A stretch of 14,012 nt of DNA from Inquilinus sp039594555 (GCF_039594555.1 NZ_JBCNNF010000174.1:1-14012), one strand, 5' to 3'. Positions 1-6,570 are shown, numbered from the stretch's first letter. The notes: generated from the letters alone by a model not told the origin. Made by a program: numbers and translations.

Positions 1-517
1 CGCCGTATTCGGCCAGCTTGCGGCGGCCGTCCGGCGTCAGCCAGGCGGTGGTCCAGGCCGGCGACAGCACGGTGCGCACCTGCACGCCGCCGATGCCCGC
101 CTGCTCCAGTGCCAGCCCGATCTCCAGCGCGATCACGCTCATCGCCGGGCAGCCGGAATAGGTCGGGGTGATCGCCACCTCGACCCGGCCGTCCTGCACC
201 GTGACCTCGCGCAGCACGCCGAGATCGGCGATGGTCAGCACCGGCAGCTCCGGGTCGACCACGGCGGCCGCGGCCTCCCAGGCGCGCTGCCTCAGACCTT
301 CCGAGTCCTTTCCAGTCCCCCCTCCCCCCGCGGGAGGGGGGTAGGGGGAGGGGGTTCTCTCAACCCGAGCTGCCGCACGGTCGAGACGAGCCGGCTCGGA
401 AGCCGATGGAGACCTGGCCTCTTCGCACGCGGACGCGCGCAGACCCCTTCCCCTGCCCCCCTCCTGCAAGGGGAGGGGGGACTTGGAAAGGGCGGGAGAG
501 GCCGGTGACCGAGTCAC
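1..517 (-). CDS. paaD: PaaD, phenylacetyl-CoA epoxidase assembly/maturation protein (MIP18/DUF59 family), 3' end cut off by window
   Basis: PaaD is the MIP18/DUF59-family protein needed for a functional phenylacetyl-CoA 1,2-epoxidase; it is thought to act in cofactor maturation. The minus frame is open from the paaC stop to base 1 (172 codons seen; the C-terminus with its Cys motif lies outside). From residue 80 the match is unmistakable: W80, DPELPVLTIADLG (88-100), TPTYSGCPA with the family Cys at 123, then LSPAWTTAWLTPDGR. Usual PaaD proteins have only about 10-15 residues before that Trp. Here the frame continues upstream through two GC-rich repeat arms without a stop, and the only good start is GTG at 517, giving GTGA overlap with the paaC TGA. 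Residues about 8-72 would then be Pro/Gly/Arg-rich repeat-encoded sequence. A TTG near 471 and a CTG at 295 are poorer start options. Identity is certain; the true start is not. Confidence 0.88.
   Translation of the reverse strand, partial: MTRSPASPALSKSPLPLQEGGRGRGLRASACEEARSPSASEPARLDRAAARVERTPSPYPPPAGGGGTGKDSEGLRQRAWEAAAAVVDPELPVLTIADLGVLREVTVQDGRVEVAITPTYSGCPAMSVIALEIGLALEQAGIGGVQVRTVLSPAWTTAWLTPDGRRKLAEYG
307..354 (+). repeat. GC-rich repeat, left arm of an inverted pair inside paaD
   Basis: This 48-bp arm starts CCTTTCCAG and continues as C-rich then G-rich tracts (CCCCCCTCCC..GGGAGGGGGG), so it can also fold on itself. Its reverse-complement partner lies at 444-491. With one single-base gap, 42 of 47 aligned positions are identical. 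The outer ends of both arms carry CCTTTCCA, and 89 bp separate the arms. Similar C/G-tract palindromes are widespread between genes in alphaproteobacterial genomes. Here the pair lies within the paaD reading frame. Confidence 0.85.
444..491 (-). repeat. GC-rich repeat, right arm of an inverted pair inside paaD
   Basis: This is the inverted partner of the 307-354 arm. Read on the minus strand it starts CCTTTCCAAGTCCCCCC and includes CTTGCAGGAGGGGGGCAGG. Differences from the left arm are five substitutions and one extra A. The two arms face each other, so the paaD mRNA could form a long stem about 25 nt after the GTG start. Part of the arm encodes Pro/Gly/Arg-rich peptide if paaD starts at 517. 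Confidence 0.85.
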
Positions 518-518
518 C
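504..518. promoter_or_regulatory. Perfect inverted repeat over the paaC stop / paaD start
   Basis: GGTGAC-CGA-GTCACC is a perfect 6-bp inverted repeat with a 3-nt loop. It covers the paaC TGA (516-514) and the proposed paaD GTG (517-515). A hairpin here could affect translational coupling between paaC and paaD. It is short and could be chance in GC-rich DNA. Confidence 0.4.
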
Positions 519-1290
519 ACTTCGCCCCCGGATAGGTCCGCTGCAGGATCTGCAGCTCGCTCAGCAGGTGGCCGAGATGCTCGCTGTGCCGGCCGTCGCG
601 GCCGCCGCGCTGCGACCAGCCGGCCGGCGGCACATCCAAGGTGGCCTCGGCCAGCACATCGGCAACGGTTCGCGCCCAGGTCTCGCGCAGGCTCTCGGGA
701 TCGACCGCGACACCCTCGGCGATCAGCCCGCGCTCGGCGTCGTCCGGCTGGTACCACTCGCCGGTATAGGGCCAAAGTTCCTCCACCGCCGCCTGGGCCC
801 GGGCATGGCTTTCCGCGGTGCCGTCGCCGAGGCGGATCACCCATTCCGCGCTGTGGCGCAGATGGTAGGCGCTCTCCTTCTCCGACTTCGCGGCGATCGC
901 CGCCAGGGTCGGGTCCGCCGAGGCGGTCATCGCCCGCCAATAGGGATCGGCGAAGGCGGAATAGAAGAACTGGCGCAGGATGGTGCGGGCGAAATCGCCA
1001 TTCGGCTGCTCGACCAGCAGCAGGTTGCGGTACTGCCGCACGTCGCGCAGATAGGCGTAGCGGTCCTCGTCATTGCCGGCGGCCTCGACCTCGGCCGCGT
1101 AAGTGTAAAGGGCGCGGGCCTGGCCGATCAGGTCGAGCCCGATATTGGCCAGGGCCATGTCCTCTTCCATCATCGGGGCGTGGCCGCACCATTCCGACAG
1201 GCGGTGGCCCAGGATCAGGGCGTCGTCGGCCCGCGCCAGGGCGTAGCGGACCAGCGGCGTCTCGGCGACGGTGATCATGGCCGCGGCCAT
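514..1290 (-). CDS. paaC: PaaC, structural subunit of phenylacetyl-CoA 1,2-epoxidase
   Basis: PaaC pairs with the catalytic PaaA in the multicomponent cytoplasmic oxygenase that epoxidises the ring of phenylacetyl-CoA. The protein (258 aa from this start; E. coli PaaC is about 248) shows the ferritin-like four-helix core: DDALILGHRLSEWCGH near the N-terminus, MMEEDMALANIGLDLIGQAR, EQPNGDFARTILRQFFYSAF, and KSEKESAYHLRHSAEWV in the middle. It ends ...YPGAKW. The start chosen is the ATG at 1290, which overlaps the paaB stop as TGATG. A GTG one codon upstream (1293) and an ATG five codons in (giving MITVAETPL) are alternatives. The stop overlaps the proposed paaD start as GTGA, so paaB, paaC and paaD are probably translationally coupled. 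Confidence 0.97.
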   Translation of the reverse strand: MAAAMITVAETPLVRYALARADDALILGHRLSEWCGHAPMMEEDMALANIGLDLIGQARALYTYAAEVEAAGNDEDRYAYLRDVRQYRNLLLVEQPNGDFARTILRQFFYSAFADPYWRAMTASADPTLAAIAAKSEKESAYHLRHSAEWVIRLGDGTAESHARAQAAVEELWPYTGEWYQPDDAERGLIAEGVAVDPESLRETWARTVADVLAEATLDVPPAGWSQRGGRDGRHSEHLGHLLSELQILQRTYPGAKW

Positions 1291-1577
1291 CACATATGCC
1301 CGATCTCGTCGGGCACGTCGTAGAAGGTCGGGTGACGGTAGATCTTGCTGGCCGCCGGCTCGAACATCATGCCCTTGTCGGCGGGGTCCGACGCGGTGAT
1401 GGCGTTGGACGGCACCACCCAGATCGACAGCCCCTCGCCGCGGCGGGTGTAGAGGTCGCGGGCCGCCTGCAGCGCCATGGTCGGGTCGGCCGCGTGCAGC
1501 GACCCGACATGCTTGTGCGACAGCCCGTTGCGGCTGCGGATGAAGACTTCCCAGAGGGGGAAATTCTGCGTGGTCAT
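1290..1577 (-). CDS. paaB: PaaB, small subunit of phenylacetyl-CoA 1,2-epoxidase
   Basis: PaaB is the small subunit of the PaaABCE epoxidase and is thought to bridge or stabilise the PaaA-PaaC complexes. The 95-residue product has the same length as E. coli PaaB. It has the family signature throughout: LWEVFIRSRNGLSHKHVGSLHA (residues 8-29), then AADPTMALQAARDLYTRRGEG and a region ending with SIWVVPSNAI. The ATG at 1577 is preceded by a strong GGAGGAG 6-7 nt upstream and lies 13 nt after the paaA stop. A longer open frame extends upstream into paaA, but its extra 29 residues do not resemble PaaB. The stop overlaps the paaC start as TGATG. Confidence 0.97.
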   Translation of the reverse strand: MTTQNFPLWEVFIRSRNGLSHKHVGSLHAADPTMALQAARDLYTRRGEGLSIWVVPSNAITASDPADKGMMFEPAASKIYRHPTFYDVPDEIGHM

Positions 1578-1590
1578 GGCGTCTCCTCCC

Positions 1591-2574
1591 TCAGGCTGCC
1601 GCCCGGGCGCGGCGCTTCTCGGCATAGGCGAGCGCGGCCTCGCGCACCCAGGCGCCGTCGTCATGGGCCTTGCGGCGCGCCGCCATCCGGTCGCGGTTGC
1701 ACGGGCCGTTACCGGCCAGTACCTGTTTGAACTCGTCCCAGTCGATCGGTCCGTGCCGCCAACGCCCGGTCTCCCCGTCGAAGCGCAGCTCCGGGTCGGG
1801 CGGGAACAGGCCGATGAACTGGGCTTGCGGCACGGTGGCGTCGATGAATTTCTGGCGCAGCTCGTCGTTGGAAAAGCGCTTGATCTTCCACTTCATCGAG
1901 GTGTCGCTGTGCTGGCTCGCCGAATCCGGCGGGCCGAACATCATCAGGCAGGGCCACCACCAGCGGTCCAGCGCGTCCTGCGCCATCGCCTTCTGCTCCG
2001 GCGTGCCGCGGGCCAGCGTGACCATGATCTCGTAGCCCTGGCGCTGATGGAAGGATTCCTCCTTGCACACCCGGATCATGGCGCGGGCGTATGGGCCGTA
2101 GGAGCAGCGGCACAGCGGAATCTGATTCATGATCGCGGCGCCGTCGACCAGCCAGCCGATGGCGCCGATATCGGCCCAGGTCAGGGTCGGGTAATTGAAG
2201 ATCGAGGAGTACTTCGCGCGGCCGGTCAGCAGCTGGTCGACCAGCTCCTCCCGCGCCGTGCCCAGCGTCTCGGCCGCGGCGTAGAGGTAGAGGCCGTGGC
2301 CGCACTCGTCCTGCACCTTGGCCAGGAGGGCCGCCTTGCGCCGCAGCGTCGGCGCCCGGGTGATCCAGTTGCCCTCCGGCAGCATGCCGACGATCTCGGA
2401 ATGGGCGTGCTGGGAGATCTGACGCGTCAGGGTCTTGCGATAGGCCTCCGGCATCCAGTCGTTCGGCTCGATCCGCTCCTCGGCGTCGATCCGCTCCTGG
2501 AAGCGTGCGGCGAGGGCGGCATCTTCGACGGGACGGGCAGTTTGATCGGTGGCGTTGAGGGCCTGCGTGTACAT
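1591..2574 (-). CDS. paaA: PaaA, catalytic di-iron subunit of phenylacetyl-CoA 1,2-epoxidase
   Basis: PaaA carries the di-iron centre and substrate site of the epoxidase that converts phenylacetyl-CoA to the ring 1,2-epoxide, the central step of aerobic phenylacetate catabolism. The protein has 327 aa (E. coli about 309; the extra length is mostly C-terminal, Ala/Arg-rich). Likely iron ligands can be read as E60 in HAHSEIVGMLPEGNW, E90 and H93 in QDECGHG, and E173 and H176 in KEESFHQRQG. The start at 2574 has GGGAGGA just upstream and follows a well-formed promoter. The open frame runs 23 codons further upstream, but that stretch is translated promoter DNA. paaA is first in the visible paaABCD operon; the reductase gene paaE would be expected beyond base 1. 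Confidence 0.98.
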   Translation of the reverse strand: MYTQALNATDQTARPVEDAALAARFQERIDAEERIEPNDWMPEAYRKTLTRQISQHAHSEIVGMLPEGNWITRAPTLRRKAALLAKVQDECGHGLYLYAAAETLGTAREELVDQLLTGRAKYSSIFNYPTLTWADIGAIGWLVDGAAIMNQIPLCRCSYGPYARAMIRVCKEESFHQRQGYEIMVTLARGTPEQKAMAQDALDRWWWPCLMMFGPPDSASQHSDTSMKWKIKRFSNDELRQKFIDATVPQAQFIGLFPPDPELRFDGETGRWRHGPIDWDEFKQVLAGNGPCNRDRMAARRKAHDDGAWVREAALAYAEKRRARAAA

Positions 2575-2598
2575 GGCGTCCTCCCTGACCTTGGTTCG

Positions 2599-2628
2599 AT
2601 CATATGTCACAAAAATTAATATAGTCAA
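2599..2628 (-). promoter_or_regulatory. Sigma70-type promoter of paaA
   Basis: On the minus strand TTGACT (2628-2623) and TATGAT (2604-2599) are separated by 18 bp. A transcript would start near 2592, leaving a leader of about 18 nt before the paaA ATG. This is the most AT-rich stretch of the window and stands out from its GC-rich surroundings. It suggests paaA is transcribed separately from the upstream paaX. Confidence 0.75.
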
Positions 2629-2645
2629 GATTTTTAGTAACATAT
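2602..2645. promoter_or_regulatory. Dyad operator over the paaA promoter, probable PaaX and/or TetR-type regulator site
   Basis: Facing arms ATATGTCACAAAAATT (2602-2617, plus strand) and ATATGTTACTAAAAAT (minus strand, 2645-2630) match at 13 of 16 positions. Outside them, TTCGAT occurs on the matching side of each arm. The -35 lies between the arms and the -10 overlaps the left arm, so bound protein would block RNA polymerase. PaaX and PaaR proteins repress paa promoters and are released by phenylacetyl-CoA in characterised bacteria. Which of the two local regulators binds here cannot be told from sequence. Confidence 0.65.
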
Positions 2646-2663
2646 CGAAACATGGCTATCTCC

Positions 2664-2690
2664 CATCGTCATGGCGAGGCGCGGAGCGAA
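2664..2690 (+). repeat. Possible decayed half of a palindromic intergenic repeat
   Basis: The stretch ATCGTCATGGCGAGGCGCGG followed by AGCGAAA, just after the paaX stop, resembles one half of the GTCATxGCGAGC-type palindromic elements common in alphaproteobacterial intergenic DNA. No complete second half is visible. It could simply be chance or part of the paaX transcript end. Confidence 0.25.
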
Positions 2691-2693
2691 ACC

Positions 2694-3560
2694 CTATCGG
2701 AACCGCGCCTGCAGCTCCGGTCCCGGCGGGGGCAGGGGGCCGGATTCGGCCTGGCCATGGACGTCGAGCCAGCGCTCGGAGGCCGGCAGCAGCCGGTGGT
2801 AGAGATCGGCGCAGAGGGCGCGGGCGGCGGTGCCGGGCCAGCCCGGCGGCAGCAGGTCGGCCGGCAGCACCGGGTCGCGCAGCACGATGCGGCGCCAGGC
2901 GTGGATCAGCAGGATGCGGGCGATGAAGCTGTCCTGGTCGGACAGCGCGTCGCCCGCCGCCAGCGCCGCCCGCAGCGGCTCGAACTCGGCCAGGAAGCGG
3001 CGATAGGCATCGGCCGTGTCGTCCAGCGGCCAGCTCTGCGCCGCCAGCCGGCGCCGGGTCTCGGCATCGGCCGTAGCGTCCAGGCGCAGCGCGTCCCCGG
3101 CTTCCGGCGGGACCAGGGTGCCGGCCGGCGCCACCCAGACGCCCGCCGCGGCGCTGCCGAAGCCGGCGGCCTGCAGGGCGGTCCGCGCTGCCTCCCGGTC
3201 GCCGCCATTGCCGGGCAGCACCAGCACGAAGCCGCTGCCGTGCGGCGGCGGATGAGCGTTGTAGATGTGCTCGGTGGCGGTGCGGAACGTCTCCCGCCCA
3301 CGCTCGGCCAGACGGTAGAAGCTGTTGCGGCCGACCCGGCTGCGCTCCAGCCAGCCATCGGCGGCCAGCCGGGACATCGCCGTGCGCACCACGCCGTCGC
3401 CGATGTCGATCGCGTGCAGGAAGGCCGACAGGGTGCCCAGCCACAGCGACCCGCCGCGCGGCACGATGGCGTCGCCATAGACGGTGACGATGATCGACCA
3501 GGTGCGTGACGGCTCGGCCTTCAGGCTGTCCAGGATCCGGCGCAGGGCGGTGCGGGGCAT
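2694..3560 (-). CDS. paaX: PaaX-family transcriptional repressor of phenylacetate catabolism
   Basis: PaaX proteins repress paa genes and dissociate on binding phenylacetyl-CoA. The 288-residue product is close to the usual length of about 300. The N-terminal winged-helix region is clear: SIIVTVYGDAIVPRGGSLWL, then GDGVVRTAMSRLAADGWLER and RVGRNSFYRLAERG. The middle domain contains ARTALQAAGFG...GVWVAP, and the C-terminal part contains FEPLRAAL and DSFIARILLIHAWRRIVLRDPVLPADLLPPGWPG, the typical PaaX C-terminal block. Start MPRTALRRIL at 3560 is 5 nt after the TetR-family gene stop, so the two regulators form one unit. The longer upstream frame lies inside that gene and is rejected. The stop is TAG at 2696-2694, 119 bp before the paaA start. 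Confidence 0.93.
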   Translation of the reverse strand: MPRTALRRILDSLKAEPSRTWSIIVTVYGDAIVPRGGSLWLGTLSAFLHAIDIGDGVVRTAMSRLAADGWLERSRVGRNSFYRLAERGRETFRTATEHIYNAHPPPHGSGFVLVLPGNGGDREAARTALQAAGFGSAAAGVWVAPAGTLVPPEAGDALRLDATADAETRRRLAAQSWPLDDTADAYRRFLAEFEPLRAALAAGDALSDQDSFIARILLIHAWRRIVLRDPVLPADLLPPGWPGTAARALCADLYHRLLPASERWLDVHGQAESGPLPPPGPELQARFR

Positions 3561-3565
3561 CAGGG

Positions 3566-4204
3566 TCAGGCGGTTTCCATCCGCCGGCGGGCCGCGGGCT
3601 TCACCGCCGCCACCGCATCCGCGGCGCCGGACAGCACCAGCTGGGTCGCCAGCCGGGCATATTCGGCGCGGCCCAGCCCCTTGCCCTCGCGGAACCACAG
3701 ATAGTGCCAGTTCAGCATGCCGAACAGCGACATGGTCAGCGGCATCAGCAGGCTGCGGTCGGTCGCGACCTGCGGCACCGCTGCAGCCAGGGCATCGGCG
3801 AAGATCCGCACCAGCGTCCGCTCCATGTCCTTCAGCTGCTCCTGCCGCTCCGGCGGCAGCAGCTTCAGGCTGGTGATCTGCACCTGGTGTTCGGCATCGG
3901 CGTCGCGATAAGCATCGAGCAGAGCGGCGACGACCGCATGCAGCCGCTCGCGCGCGCTGGCCGGGGCGGCCGCCGCCTCCTCCACCGCCGCGACCAGGGT
4001 CGACAGGTGGTCGGCCAGGATGTCGAACAGCACCGCGTCCTTGTCGCGGTAATAGTGATACAGCAGGGCCTTCGACATGCCGCAGGCCTCGGCGATCATG
4101 GTGATCGAGGCGCCGGTGAAGCCGTGCCGGGCGAACAGCTCCGCCGTCCGATGCAGGATCGCCCGCCGCTTCTCGTCGTAATCAGGGGCGCGAGTGCGGG
4201 CCAT
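3566..4204 (-). CDS. TetR-family regulator, PaaR-like
   Basis: This is a 212-residue TetR-type repressor. The N-terminal helix-turn-helix is well preserved: RAILHRTAELFARHGFTGAS, ITMIAEACGMSKALLYHYYRDKDAVLFDIL (about residues 14-63). The rest is helical ligand-binding domain. The opening MARTRAPDYDEKR and the LLYHYYRDKDAVL segment resemble PaaR, the TetR-type phenylacetyl-CoA-responsive repressor of beta-proteobacterial paa genes; that comparison is from memory. It is co-directional with paaX and separated from it by only 5 nt, which supports a role in the paa locus. GGAGG is only 2 nt from the ATG, which is unusually close. An imperfect palindrome upstream may be its own operator. Confidence 0.93.
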   Translation of the reverse strand: MARTRAPDYDEKRRAILHRTAELFARHGFTGASITMIAEACGMSKALLYHYYRDKDAVLFDILADHLSTLVAAVEEAAAAPASARERLHAVVAALLDAYRDADAEHQVQITSLKLLPPERQEQLKDMERTLVRIFADALAAAVPQVATDRSLLMPLTMSLFGMLNWHYLWFREGKGLGRAEYARLATQLVLSGAADAVAAVKPAARRRMETA

Positions 4205-4220
4205 GACCTCCGGTCCGTTC

Positions 4221-4246
4221 CGAGTGTGTCGACTGTCACAGACTCG
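4221..4246. promoter_or_regulatory. Imperfect palindrome upstream of the TetR-family gene
   Basis: CGAGTGTGT and ACAGACTCG form facing 9-bp arms with one mismatch around an 8-nt centre. It lies in the 60-bp gap between the GlxA/AraC-type gene stop and the TetR-family start, 17 bp before the ATG. Position and symmetry fit an autoregulatory TetR-type operator. There is no T-run beyond it, which argues against an intrinsic terminator. Confidence 0.45.
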
Positions 4247-4264
4247 GCGCGTCGCGGCTGGAGA

Positions 4265-5269
4265 TCAAGAATTCTCTGAACGCTCGATCAATGAATTGCC
4301 CGGCTTCTGCCGCAGCACCGGGGCGGTGGTCGACTGCCGCCGGTCGGCGCTGGGCTTGCAGCCGAACTGGGCGCGGTAGCGGCGGGAGAAGTATTCCAGC
4401 GAGGGGAAGCCGCAGGAGAAGGCGACCTCGGTGACGCTCAGCCCGGTCTGCTGCAGCAGCTGGTGCGCCTTGGCCATGCGCAGCAGCAGGTACTGGGCCT
4501 GGACCGGGCGGCCGAGCGCCTGTCTGAAGCGGCGCTCGAGCTGGCGCAGCGACAGGCCGACCCGGTCGGCGATCGCGGCGCAGGGCAGGGGCTCGTCGAT
4601 CGCGCCGCGCATGATCTCCAGCGCCTGCGCCACCAGCGGGTCGGCGGCGGCCTGCGCATGGTCGTCCGACTCCCGCTGCCCGGTCTCCGGCGGCCGCACC
4701 CGGCCGAGCAGCAGATGCTCGGCCACCTCGCCGGCCAGGCCGGGATCGGCATGGCGCCCGATCCACCCGACCATCATGTCGAGGATGGCCGACGCGCCGG
4801 CGCAGGTGATCCGGCCGCCCGAGACGACGTAGAGCTGCGGCACCGCGCGCACCGCCGGATAGCGTTCCTGGAACCCGGTCAGGTTGTCCCAGTGCACCGC
4901 GGCGGTGTGCCCGTCCAGCAGCCCGGCCTCGGCCAGGGCCAGGCTTCCGGTCTCGATGCCGCCGAGCTCGACGCCGAAGCGGGCCAGCCGCCGCAGCCAG
5001 GGCAGGACTGGCCGCTGCCCGGCGACCTCGGCGGACTCGAAGCTGGCCAGGACGAAGACGGTGCCGCTGCCCTCCGCCGCCGGCAGGGCGCCATCGACCG
5101 GCGTCACCGTGCCGTTGCTGGCACGGACCGGCTGCCCGTCGGCCGAGACCACGGTCCAGGCGAAGATCCGCTCCTGCGCCAGCCAGTTGGCGACGAACAG
5201 CGGCTCGATCGCCGCGGCGAGGCCCAGCGCCGAGAATTCGGGCAGCACCAGGAAGGCCAGCTTGCGCAT
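4265..5269 (-). CDS. GlxA/GbdR-type transcriptional activator (DJ-1/PfpI-like domain plus AraC HTH)
   Basis: The 334-residue protein has two domains. Residues 1 to about 180 form a DJ-1/PfpI-like glutamine amidotransferase fold (MRKLAFLVLPEFSALGLAAA; GIETGSLALAEAGLLDG at 104-120; ITCAGASAILDMM at 154-166). Residues about 212-305 are an AraC helix-turn-helix pair (ALEIMRGAI; IADRVGLSLRQLERRFRQALG; VTEVAFSCGFPSLEYFSRRYRAQFG). The site where DJ-1-like enzymes carry the nucleophilic Cys appears as Glu106, so a sensor rather than an enzyme is likely, as in the GbdR/CdhR group that responds to quaternary amines such as glycine betaine or carnitine. It is transcribed away from the Rieske-GMC-aldolase operon and probably activates it. 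The start at 5269 gives the normal family N-terminus; the longer upstream frame is translated intergenic DNA. Confidence 0.93.
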   Translation of the reverse strand: MRKLAFLVLPEFSALGLAAAIEPLFVANWLAQERIFAWTVVSADGQPVRASNGTVTPVDGALPAAEGSGTVFVLASFESAEVAGQRPVLPWLRRLARFGVELGGIETGSLALAEAGLLDGHTAAVHWDNLTGFQERYPAVRAVPQLYVVSGGRITCAGASAILDMMVGWIGRHADPGLAGEVAEHLLLGRVRPPETGQRESDDHAQAAADPLVAQALEIMRGAIDEPLPCAAIADRVGLSLRQLERRFRQALGRPVQAQYLLLRMAKAHQLLQQTGLSVTEVAFSCGFPSLEYFSRRYRAQFGCKPSADRRQSTTAPVLRQKPGNSLIERSENS

Positions 5270-5421
5270 GCATGTCCCGTGGTCGAACCGTCCCAGCATG
5301 CCACCGCCGCTGTTGGTGGCCGGCGAAAAATCGACATCGCCGTGACGGATGAGGACAGGTTGCGGCTCCAGACCTCTCCCACTCTTCCCGGCAACGCCAG
5401 CCAGAGAACGGGAAGACAAGA
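5270..5421. promoter_or_regulatory. Divergent control region between the GlxA/GbdR-type regulator and the Rieske operon
   Basis: The 152-bp region separates the two divergent starts. GCCACC (5300-5305) and GGTGGC (5315-5320) form a perfect 6-bp inverted repeat with 9-nt centre, a possible activator site. TCGACA near 5331 could be a weak -35, but no convincing -10 follows. Activator-dependent promoters often lack good core elements. The Rieske gene has a purine-rich GGGAAG about 7 nt before its ATG. Confidence 0.45.
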
Positions 5422-6564
5422 ATGACCATCGCGGTTCCGACCTGGACCAAGGCCGACCAGGAGGCGGGCTATTCCCTGCCGGCCCCGTTCTTCTACGACC
5501 CGGCGGTGTACGAGGCAGAGCGGGAAGGGATCTTCCTGAAGTCCTGGCATCTGGTCGGCCATCTCAACGACTTCCGCGAGACCGGCGACATCGTTACCGA
5601 GACGCTGCTCGACCAGAGCGTCCTGGTGATGAAGGGTGCGGACGGGCAGATCCGCGCCTTCCACAATGTCTGCCAGCATCGCGGCAACCGCCTGGTCGGG
5701 GCCCGGCGCAGCAAGGCGCGGGCGATCACCTGCGGCTACCACGCCTGGACCTATGGCCTCGACGGCAGCCTGCGCGGCGCGCCGCGCACCGAATGCCTGG
5801 CGAATTTCGACAAGGCCGAGCACGGGCTGAAGCCCGTGCGAGCGGAGGTCTTCGGCAGCTTCGTCTTCGTCAATCTCGACCCCGCGGCGCGGCCGATCGC
5901 CGACATGGCGCCGGGCGCCGAGGCCGAGATGCGGCGCTTCCTGCCCGATCTCGACCGGCTGGTGCTGGTCGAGGAGGTCGACGTGCCGGTGGCCGCCAAC
6001 TGGAAGGTGATCCAGGAGAACTCGATCGAAGGCTACCATTTCAGCTTTTCCGGCCCGGTGCATCGCGAGCTGGCCCAGCTGATCGACTTCGACGGCTACA
6101 CGCTGACGCCGCGCGGCGACTGGTGGACCTATATCGGCCCGCCGAAGCCAGGCACCACCCAGGCCTATGGCGTGCCTTTGGAGGGTGCAACCTGGCAGAC
6201 CGCCTGGTTCTTCAACCTCGGCCTGTTCCCGAACGCGACGATCTACGCCTTCCCCTATGCCGACGTGGTCGGCACCTTCATCATGATCCCGACCGGGCCG
6301 GAGACCTCGATCCTGCGCTTCGGCTATTACGGGCCGGAGGGGCGGGAACTGCCCGAGGTGACCCGGGCCTGCATCCGCTGGATGAACGAGGATCTGGGGC
6401 CGGAGGACATCCAGCTCAACATCTCCAACCAGAAAGGGCTGCGGTCGATGGGCTTCCGCCACGGCCGCTACCTGATCGGCGAGACGCCGGACAACCGCAG
6501 CGAGCATCTGGTCCGGCACTTCCACCAGCTCTGCCACCGGGCGATCCGCCCCGACGCGGCCTGA
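5422..6564 (+). CDS. Rieske non-heme iron oxygenase, alpha (catalytic) subunit
   Basis: This 380-residue oxygenase would use electrons delivered to its [2Fe-2S] cluster to activate O2 at a mononuclear iron. The Rieske motif is complete: C84 and H86 in CQHRG, C104 and H107 in CGYHAWTYGLDG. In the catalytic domain NWKVIQENSIEGYHFSFSGP (193-212) gives E203, H206 and then H214, and EDIQLNISNQKGL (328-340) supplies a likely third ligand, D329. H206 and H214 are 7 residues apart instead of the usual 3 or 4. A Glu rather than Asp before the first His recalls quaternary-amine oxygenases such as GbcA and CntA. The substrate is unknown. No ferredoxin or reductase gene is in the operon, so electrons must come from elsewhere. 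The GMC gene starts 6 nt after the stop. Confidence 0.93.
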   Translation: MTIAVPTWTKADQEAGYSLPAPFFYDPAVYEAEREGIFLKSWHLVGHLNDFRETGDIVTETLLDQSVLVMKGADGQIRAFHNVCQHRGNRLVGARRSKARAITCGYHAWTYGLDGSLRGAPRTECLANFDKAEHGLKPVRAEVFGSFVFVNLDPAARPIADMAPGAEAEMRRFLPDLDRLVLVEEVDVPVAANWKVIQENSIEGYHFSFSGPVHRELAQLIDFDGYTLTPRGDWWTYIGPPKPGTTQAYGVPLEGATWQTAWFFNLGLFPNATIYAFPYADVVGTFIMIPTGPETSILRFGYYGPEGRELPEVTRACIRWMNEDLGPEDIQLNISNQKGLRSMGFRHGRYLIGETPDNRSEHLVRHFHQLCHRAIRPDAA

Positions 6565-6570
6565 GCGGCG

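Noticed and set aside
406..1323. Plus-strand frame of 305 codons opposite paaC and paaD
   Set aside because: Entirely antisense to PaaC and the start of PaaD, which are strongly conserved; no domain seen.
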